In this document: positions 45,001 to 50,271 of the stretch, one piece after another
Position numbering within the stretch: position 1 is the stretch's first letter
Layout: every line of letters starts with the position of its first letter
Notes under the pieces: generated by a model
Databases searched by the model: none
Seen by the model: only the letters and a program-made list of their open reading frames with translations
What the model was told of the DNA's origin: nothing
Position numbers and translations under genes: made by a program
From: Candidatus Omnitrophota bacterium
GTDB lineage: Bacteria > Omnitrophota > Gorgyraeia > 1-14-0-20-64-10
Length of the DNA stretch: 50,271 nt
Assembly: GCA_023818695.1 (NCBI GenBank)
Contig: JAMWCF010000004.1
Location: 1-50,271 of the forward strand
Direction: 5' to 3'

Positions 45001-48000
45001 GCCCGGCATCCGCGGCCGCCCGGAACCGGGCAAAGGCATCCTGATACTTCCAGTTGGCCACGGCGACCGCCTGTCCGCTTTTCGACGACTGATCGGTGAA
45101 GGCCGCCTCCCGCGTGAGTCGCGCCTGTTCCACTTCCAGCAGCTGGACCTTGAACCCCCACAGAGCGGCCAGACGGCCGCGCACCGCTTTTTCCAGCGCG
45201 GCCCTTGCATCGACGGCCAACGGCTGGTTGTCGGTCAGGTACGGAATCTCCTGGGGCCCATCCAAGGCCACGAGGCCGGAGACCTGCGGAAGGAGCAGCC
45301 GCCCGAGTTTAGCCATCTCTTCCTGGAGCGACCTCTGTTCATCCAGCATCTTGATTCGGACGGCCGCTTTTTGCCTGGCCTCCACGAAAAATCCGATCGT
45401 GGAACCGTAGAAAGGGTCGGTCCGGGAAAGGCCGCTGAGCTGGGTGACCCACCCATCGAGGAAAATGATCAGAGCCTGTTCATGGCGTTTTTGGAGGTCG
45501 AAGAGCTCCAGCACCTCGGCCTGAATCTTTTTTTCCAACGCCGGCCGGCCAGCGGCAGCGGCCGCCCTGTGCTTGGAAACGAGATCCCGGATCTTCTCCA
45601 CCTGCAAGCGGATCTCCTGCTCCTGGGTGCCGGTCATCTTTTCATACTGCGGCAGAAACTGAACTGCCACATTTTTGTTGCCCTGACCGGCTAGGAGTTT
45701 GTAATGATCGGAGGCGGCCTGATGGAGCCGGTCAAACCGCTCCTGGTCCCACCCGAAGGTCAGCTGGAGCCGCTGGAGATCCAGCTGGGCCTGCAGGGTA
45801 TTCATCTGCTTCATGTAAGGCGGCAGGATGGAAAACGGATCGAACGCAACCGACCCGGCGTTCGGCATCACCATGGGCCGCAGAAACGGAGAGGGAAAGA
45901 GGACAGTGTTTGGGTTCTGCTGGAGCCAGAACTCCATCTGCGGCGAAACCGGCTGGGTCGGATCGTAAAAGAGAACGCGCGGAGCCACACCCGCGCCGGC
46001 CTGCTGGACCAGCGGCAGAGGGGCCGCGGGCAGGCCGCCCGGTGGGGGCGGCAGCAGGTCGATGACCGGCGGGGGGATTCCCAGCGTGTCTCCCGCAGCG
46101 GGATCGATCGTCCCGTCTGCCGTCAGGAAACCAACCCGGACGTAACGGTTCAATCCCTTGTCCAGGACCACCAGCTGGCCATAGGCGGCTGTGTGAGGCA
46201 GCAGATAGGCGGTTTCCCCGCGGTAAGTGGTGGTCAAAATCCCGTTGGCGTTCCGCTCGGTCCCTTTTGGAAGAGGAATCGCCTTCCCTTCGAAGGTCGG
46301 CACCCAGGTTTTCAAAGGATTGGCGGTCAGCGGCGGAAGCTGGGCGATCAAGGAGGGGGTCAGGGCGTAATCGGAGGCGCCGGCGTTCCGAATCGATCCG
46401 TCCCCCAGGATAAGCCCGACCGTACCGTAATTCCCCCAGAGGGGGTCCAGCGCCGCCAGCTGGCCGTAGGTCTGCGGATGCGGCAGAACATGAACGGTCT
46501 GCCCCTGATAGGTCCCCGTCAAGATCCCGCTGGGACCGGTTTTGGTTTCAAAAGGAAGGGTCAGCGGCCTGCCGTCTATCATTGGAACCCAGTTGGCGGC
46601 GGGGCTGGCTGGCAACGGCGGCAGATGCTCCAGCATAGCGGAGGTCACCTCCGATGCTTTCCCTCTGTCGGCTTTCAGCGAGCCATCCAGTTGAACGTAG
46701 GCCACCCTTGCATACTGCCCGGAGACCGGGTCGACGGCAACCAGCTGTCCGTAGGTGACCGAATCCGGCATCAGATAAGCGGTCTGTCCCTGATAAGTGG
46801 TCGTCAGAATCCCATGATGGCCCGGTCTGGTTTCAAACTGGAGATCGATCAGCCTGCCTTCCGCCGTCGCCGGCCTCCATCCCTCGTACGGATTGGCAGG
46901 AGGATCCGGTAGAAGGTTCAAGACCGCCGGGGAAACGTGGAACGGGATCTGACCCGGTGGAGCCAACGTTCCATCCCCCCGCAGGACCGCCACGATGGTG
47001 TATTCGTTCCAGACCGGGTCGATCGCCACCAGCTGACCGTACGTCAGGCCATGCGGCAGAAGATAAGCCGTCTGCCCCCGGTAGCTGGTGGTCAAAATCC
47101 CGTTGGGGCCTTCCTTGGTTGTGAACTGCAGCTTCATAGGGTTTCCCTCGGAATCGATCGGCTGCCAGCCCTCCATCGGGTTGGCCGGCGGCGGAGGCAG
47201 GGAGGCAAGGACTGCCGGAGGAATCTGGGTTTCGCTCAAAGAAATGCCAATTGTCCCATCCATTCGGATCAACGCGATCGATTCATACTCTCCCCAGATC
47301 GGGCTGACCCCGACGAGCTGGGCGTATCCCAGCGGATGAGGGACGATGTAAGCGGTCCTTCCCCGGTAGGTGGTGGTCAGGAAGCCGTTCGGTTCTGGTT
47401 CATTCTTGAATTGAAGTTTTATCTCCCTGCCGTCGACAGTGGGACGCCACCCCTCCGTCAGCCGGACCGGCGGGGTGGGAAGCTGTTTGAGGATGACGGG
47501 CGTGAGGCCATCCGTGTCCCCTTTCGCCGGCTGGAGAGAGCCATCTCCCATGATGTAAGCGGCGGCCGCGTACTCGTTGGTCCCTTTATCCACCACAACC
47601 AGCTGGCCATACCGGACCGGATAAGGCACCACGTAAGCGGTCTGCCCCTCGTAGGTGGTGGTCAGCAGCCCGTTGGGACCCGGCTTGGTTTCGAACTTCA
47701 ACGACAAAGGGACCAGCTCGGCATCGACCGGCACCCAGCCGGAAAGAGGGTTGGCCGGCGGAGACGGCAGGTTGGAAAGAACGTTTTCCGGAATCTCCGC
47801 CGGAGTCCCGGCACTCCAGCGCAGAGAGCCGTCGGCATTCAGATAAGCCACCCTCGCGTACTGCCCGGAGGCGGGGTCCACCGCCACCACTTGGCCATGG
47901 TAGCCGATTGCCGGGACGACGTAGCCGGTCCGGTGATCGGGCAGTTTCGTCGTCAGAACGTTGTCGGCGTTCGGTTCCGTCTTGAACTTCAACGGGATCG

Positions 48001-50113
48001 CTGCGCCGTCCGAGACAGGCCTCCATCCCTTCACCCAATCAGCCCGCGGTTCCGGAAGCTGGGCCAAAACATCCGGAGCGATGACACTCCCTTCCACCGG
48101 ATGGATCGACCCGTCCGCCCGGATGATCCCGACGGAGCGGTACCGGTTGGTCCCTGGATCGACAGCGGCCAGTTGACCGTAGCCGTTCTTCAGAGGAACC
48201 ACGTAGGCGGCGGCGTTGTTGTAGACGGTGGTCAAAAGCCCGTTGGGACCCGGCTTGGTTTCGAACTTCAGGGGAACAGGGACCCCTTCCCTGACGGTCG
48301 GCACCCAGCCGTTGAGCCAATTGGACGGCGGTGCAGGCAGTTTTGCCAGAACGTCGGCATCGGGCGGACCGCCGGAGTAAGAGCGCAGGGATCCATCCCT
48401 CAAAACCAGGGCCACCGCCCTGTATTGGTTGGTGCTTGAATCGACCGCGACCAACTGGCCGTAGCCGACCCGGATCGGCACGACAAAAGCGGTTCTTCCC
48501 TCGTAAGTCGTGGTCAGGTAACCGCTGGTGCTGGGAGCGGTCTTGAACTGCAGAGCGATCGGCCGGTCGTCCGAATCAACCGGCACCCAGCTCTTGACCG
48601 GGGTCGAGGTGACCGGATGGATGATCTCATCCGGAGGGGGAACACCCGGGCCGGGCCCGACCCCGACAAGGGGCCCTCCCAGATTGCCGCCCTGGAGTCC
48701 CGGAACGGTCTTCGGTTCCTCAACAATCTCTTTTTTCTGTTCCTCTTCTTTGACAGGCGGTTTCGCCTCGGCTTTATTCTGGACCGGCAGATCCACCGGC
48801 ATCCCGAGGTCAACAGGCCGTTCCGCCGGGTTGCCCAAAATCAGCTCGCCGGCCGGGTTGTCCGGCAGCTCCAAAATCTCTCCGGCGTTGCCCAACTGGA
48901 GCGTCGTCGATTCATCGGCAACGATCCCGTCCAGCTGGTCGCCTGTCGAAGAATGCATCACGGCGACGATCCCCAAGACGGCCACGGCAAGCCCTGCCGC
49001 GACGTAACCCAAACGCCGGAAGAACGGCGACCATCTGCCGCGGGCCGATTCCCGTCCCCTAGCGACCCCCTTCTCCCTGGCCTCCTCGGCCGCCTCCTCC
49101 ATCTGTTCCTTTAAGTCAACCTCCGCCCGCCTGTCCAGCACAGAGGCGATCACCGGAGCGATCTGCTGATCAGCCAGCAGAGGGGCCAAGTCTTCCGGCA
49201 GGCGGACAGCCACCTGCCCGTTGTACCACTGCAACTGCGTTTCAACCACCCGGATATTTTTTGGAGATCTCCCGAAGATATTGGCCCCATAGCCTGGGCT
49301 GTGGGAACCCAACAGAGCGACCGCTACGGTATATCCCGCTTCAGCCAGGGTCTTGGCCTGTTCAACGGCCGCTTCGCTGATCCCGATCGGATTGACCCGG
49401 CTCTTTAAATCATCCAGGCGCCGCTGGACCTCTCCGTCGTTCCCGTTCAGGTTCACGGCCCCTCCGGCTGAAGCCAGGCGGGCCTGCTGATCGAGGACCC
49501 TGGCCAAGTCTGGATAGAACGACTCGAAGACTATGGAAGAGAGGATTTCCAGATCGATTGTTGAACCCCACCGGGCCTTAATCTGCTTCTTCAACCGGCC
49601 GAAGGAGCCCTTTTCGACGGAGACGGCGCTGGTCCGGTCTATCTCCGACCGGATCTCATCCAGATAGGCGAAAAGGGCGCGGCCGAGTTCTTTGGAAGCG
49701 AGCCCCTGTTCCTCCCGGGCGTGGCGAAGCCATGTCAGGATGTTGGCCGCCATCTGCCGGGACCATCGTTCGGCCTGCTCGACGCGGCGGTCCATCTGCG
49801 CCGCCTCCTCCTGTCCATCGTCCCATTGGCCGAGGGAAAGGATCACCGCTTTTTTGAGTTTTTCATCCCGAAGCAGGATGAAATCCTTGTGGGCCCACCG
49901 GACGAACTCCGGCCCCAAGAAAGGGGCTTCCGGCAAAACGGCAGGGGCGTTGACGGTTCCCTTCAAGGCGGCATTCAGCTCCTCCAGCCCGCCCGACGGC
50001 TGTTCGGCCACCTGTGTGGCGCGCAAGGCATGGACTGGTGCCGGCTGAATCAACCCGAGAGCGACCGCCAGGATGGATGACCCTGTTTTTATAAAAACGT
50101 TCCTGACCCGCAC
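42029..50113 (-). CDS. Giant exported protein (2694 aa): N-terminal region, TM, nine ~95-aa repeats, long TolC-like coiled-coil region, C-terminal beta/globular region
   Basis: Single uninterrupted ORF; signal MRVRNVFIKTGSSILAVALGLIQPAPVHALRATQ; TM RRLGYVAAGLAVAVLGIVAVM; repeat block; helical LAESELRDSKIAVQKALGEIQQIELAIDLALLEVSKAQSRLDQANAYLKEVL resembling TolC-type helices. Confidence 0.93.
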   Translation of the reverse strand: MRVRNVFIKTGSSILAVALGLIQPAPVHALRATQVAEQPSGGLEELNAALKGTVNAPAVLPEAPFLGPEFVRWAHKDFILLRDEKLKKAVILSLGQWDDGQEEAAQMDRRVEQAERWSRQMAANILTWLRHAREEQGLASKELGRALFAYLDEIRSEIDRTSAVSVEKGSFGRLKKQIKARWGSTIDLEILSSIVFESFYPDLARVLDQQARLASAGGAVNLNGNDGEVQRRLDDLKSRVNPIGISEAAVEQAKTLAEAGYTVAVALLGSHSPGYGANIFGRSPKNIRVVETQLQWYNGQVAVRLPEDLAPLLADQQIAPVIASVLDRRAEVDLKEQMEEAAEEAREKGVARGRESARGRWSPFFRRLGYVAAGLAVAVLGIVAVMHSSTGDQLDGIVADESTTLQLGNAGEILELPDNPAGELILGNPAERPVDLGMPVDLPVQNKAEAKPPVKEEEQKKEIVEEPKTVPGLQGGNLGGPLVGVGPGPGVPPPDEIIHPVTSTPVKSWVPVDSDDRPIALQFKTAPSTSGYLTTTYEGRTAFVVPIRVGYGQLVAVDSSTNQYRAVALVLRDGSLRSYSGGPPDADVLAKLPAPPSNWLNGWVPTVREGVPVPLKFETKPGPNGLLTTVYNNAAAYVVPLKNGYGQLAAVDPGTNRYRSVGIIRADGSIHPVEGSVIAPDVLAQLPEPRADWVKGWRPVSDGAAIPLKFKTEPNADNVLTTKLPDHRTGYVVPAIGYHGQVVAVDPASGQYARVAYLNADGSLRWSAGTPAEIPENVLSNLPSPPANPLSGWVPVDAELVPLSLKFETKPGPNGLLTTTYEGQTAYVVPYPVRYGQLVVVDKGTNEYAAAAYIMGDGSLQPAKGDTDGLTPVILKQLPTPPVRLTEGWRPTVDGREIKLQFKNEPEPNGFLTTTYRGRTAYIVPHPLGYAQLVGVSPIWGEYESIALIRMDGTIGISLSETQIPPAVLASLPPPPANPMEGWQPIDSEGNPMKLQFTTKEGPNGILTTSYRGQTAYLLPHGLTYGQLVAIDPVWNEYTIVAVLRGDGTLAPPGQIPFHVSPAVLNLLPDPPANPYEGWRPATAEGRLIDLQFETRPGHHGILTTTYQGQTAYLMPDSVTYGQLVAVDPVSGQYARVAYVQLDGSLKADRGKASEVTSAMLEHLPPLPASPAANWVPMIDGRPLTLPFETKTGPSGILTGTYQGQTVHVLPHPQTYGQLAALDPLWGNYGTVGLILGDGSIRNAGASDYALTPSLIAQLPPLTANPLKTWVPTFEGKAIPLPKGTERNANGILTTTYRGETAYLLPHTAAYGQLVVLDKGLNRYVRVGFLTADGTIDPAAGDTLGIPPPVIDLLPPPPGGLPAAPLPLVQQAGAGVAPRVLFYDPTQPVSPQMEFWLQQNPNTVLFPSPFLRPMVMPNAGSVAFDPFSILPPYMKQMNTLQAQLDLQRLQLTFGWDQERFDRLHQAASDHYKLLAGQGNKNVAVQFLPQYEKMTGTQEQEIRLQVEKIRDLVSKHRAAAAAGRPALEKKIQAEVLELFDLQKRHEQALIIFLDGWVTQLSGLSRTDPFYGSTIGFFVEARQKAAVRIKMLDEQRSLQEEMAKLGRLLLPQVSGLVALDGPQEIPYLTDNQPLAVDARAALEKAVRGRLAALWGFKVQLLEVEQARLTREAAFTDQSSKSGQAVAVANWKYQDAFARFRAAADAGQQQLALRDMRQASEEILQARKERQQLGQMSLVLSGQIPVVQALIDEAKARQAQAAVGPANPAAAAAAQKAVNTATIRVAQVRVDQMRAKLKIPPPRPLTATEARLYQLEVQADQLELSRRQGGLANLKLLDSLGLPLPASGTGTGDDPLQISDPVRARVLGLLEVHQGFVNINLAYKALVSQPIRISLAESELRDSKIAVQKALGEIQQIELAIDLALLEVSKAQSRLDQANAYLKEVLSRGGPGRPPASQKERIEAMGGVPFFTGRLSDARAGLQYQIGRLQEARRGLQYHLDRVRKSMEGTEYQAAVYLQLIQGAHSARDHYEQLAVTYVVGGILRAEFSATILGWEGLTPSVSPGVADPPPDAAKVVTASEQFFAQEKARLQSQIDQLQLQIRQGRMELTQQPMKGEVLVHSQDGFRLVEKVWRAQIDYKKAQIAVLDAGKDADKLKAAWAVANAAAIRETEAQIALVDFHQGDLTRGPHPVPFRRPGETGPGVEIIPAVREGMDLHIRQLETKKTRLRLLLADLKDRDSRGEPIPTLSSLPIPTPATASVLDPLLGVDPAAGAGGFGAGGVVRIHGKPGEVAPVSIDGAKTNQIWLVDPVFEGGDRWGRSMVFVKKDGVIRPVERVVQISGRLLHLKGRQTFNVYMTGPVGELVTGPFRLAPSGLFVDQRAIRLGIVINRDPENAARVLVPTHGLVGFQTFEDGLPVGLITQQVTLDEYNRKGPDGREAPITLQPIGKDARGRPIYGDFYRGGQVTYGEKGERIFGGKRDQQGPRLPEIYEQRGAAFIPKQQEVLVIVSEATGEAAVSLRSHPIQVPQPPAPTAGLEASTEWAGGVIRRFSEKWGIPLVEPEAVVQELRIVAVTPQIAQADPTLARLIGRPMTIGSAQIVIVPEEKKTMEDLLIGWMSRGFSVTIQEYGAESDTTLNLFKQKAEFLRFTLLERRPLEGQSFRSILRQLVANLAGVEPSVIPESELLEVEQALAVMA
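46040..48600 (-). repeat. Nine tandem ~95-aa protein repeats within the 2694-aa CDS (period ~284 bp)
   Basis: Consensus GW.P...G....L.F.T.P..NG.LTTTY.G.TAY.VP....YGQLVAVDP....Y..VA....DGS......VL..LP.PP.NP; nine occurrences counted in the ORF translation; boundaries approximate. Confidence 0.9.
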
Positions 50114-50137
50114 CTGACCCCTCTTTAAAAGAAAGAA

Positions 50138-50271
50138 TTACGCGAGCGAATCCAGGTAGGCCTGCACTTTCTGGAAGTCGACCTTGAAATCCTCAATGTA
50201 GAAGACGATCCCCATCTCCTCCAGAATCCTCTTCATCACCTCGAACCCGACGTTCGGCCGAACATCGGTGA
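50138..50271 (-). CDS. C-terminal fragment of an upstream gene, function not assignable
   Basis: Open frame to the window edge: ...TDVRPNVGFEVMKRILEEMGIVFYIEDFKVDFQKVQAYLDSLA*, stop at 50138. Confidence 0.5.
   Translation of the reverse strand, partial: TDVRPNVGFEVMKRILEEMGIVFYIEDFKVDFQKVQAYLDSLA

Noticed and set aside
46937-48439. 500-aa and 402-aa plus-strand ORFs over the nine-repeat block
   Set aside because: Antisense shadow of the repeated units in the 2694-aa protein; apparent repetitiveness is inherited from the sense repeats.
1-50271. CRISPR arrays, tRNA or rRNA genes
   Set aside because: No direct-repeat/spacer array, cloverleaf or rRNA-like stretch was recognised; the periodic sequences are coding repeats (~285-315 bp) or the three phased palindromes.

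Overview
The window reads as a GC-rich bacterial chromosome segment, coding almost entirely on the minus strand. Many genes are tightly coupled (ATGA/TGATG/GTGA overlaps) and encode exported or envelope proteins. The very large secreted repeat proteins and the '...HALRATQ' signal-peptide junction suggest an Omnitrophota-like organism, but this is inference only. Main blocks: (1) 1-8103(-): a locus with a sigma70-like promoter, a GEMM-I (c-di-GMP class I) riboswitch, a possible terminator and three 13-bp palindromes at 21-bp spacing. It continues into a degenerate Y1/RAYT transposase fused to a TM segment and an exported-type domain, a small secreted protein, and a giant (>2000 aa) secreted protein of about 15 Kre9/KNH-like repeats running off the left edge. 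(2) 8560-15184(-): glycan/envelope operon with TMTC-like TPR membrane protein, SAM methyltransferase, GT9 heptosyltransferase, UbiA-type DPPR-synthase-like protein and DUF2079 protein. (3) 15246-17099(+): exported Ig/cadherin-like protein. (4) 17103-28452(-): possible secretin apparatus with ExeA-like AAA ATPase, GspC-like TM protein, secretin, three coiled-coil proteins (383, about 345 and 1611 aa) and a secreted protein sharing its domain with the RAYT fusion; a 277-bp MITE-like element sits at one stop codon. (5) 28487-34164(-): gluzincin-like TPR protease operon, DUF4954-like beta-helix protein and nagB. (6) 34191-50113(-): about nine-gene operon headed by a 2694-aa protein with nine ~95-aa repeats and a TolC-like coiled-coil region, followed by proteins carrying five copies of a CIA30-like 'GGWCGYYTLL' module, TIM-barrel-like proteins, and PDZ, HAMP and DxDxDG proteins. 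All assignments are by eye from translations and motifs; no searches were run.
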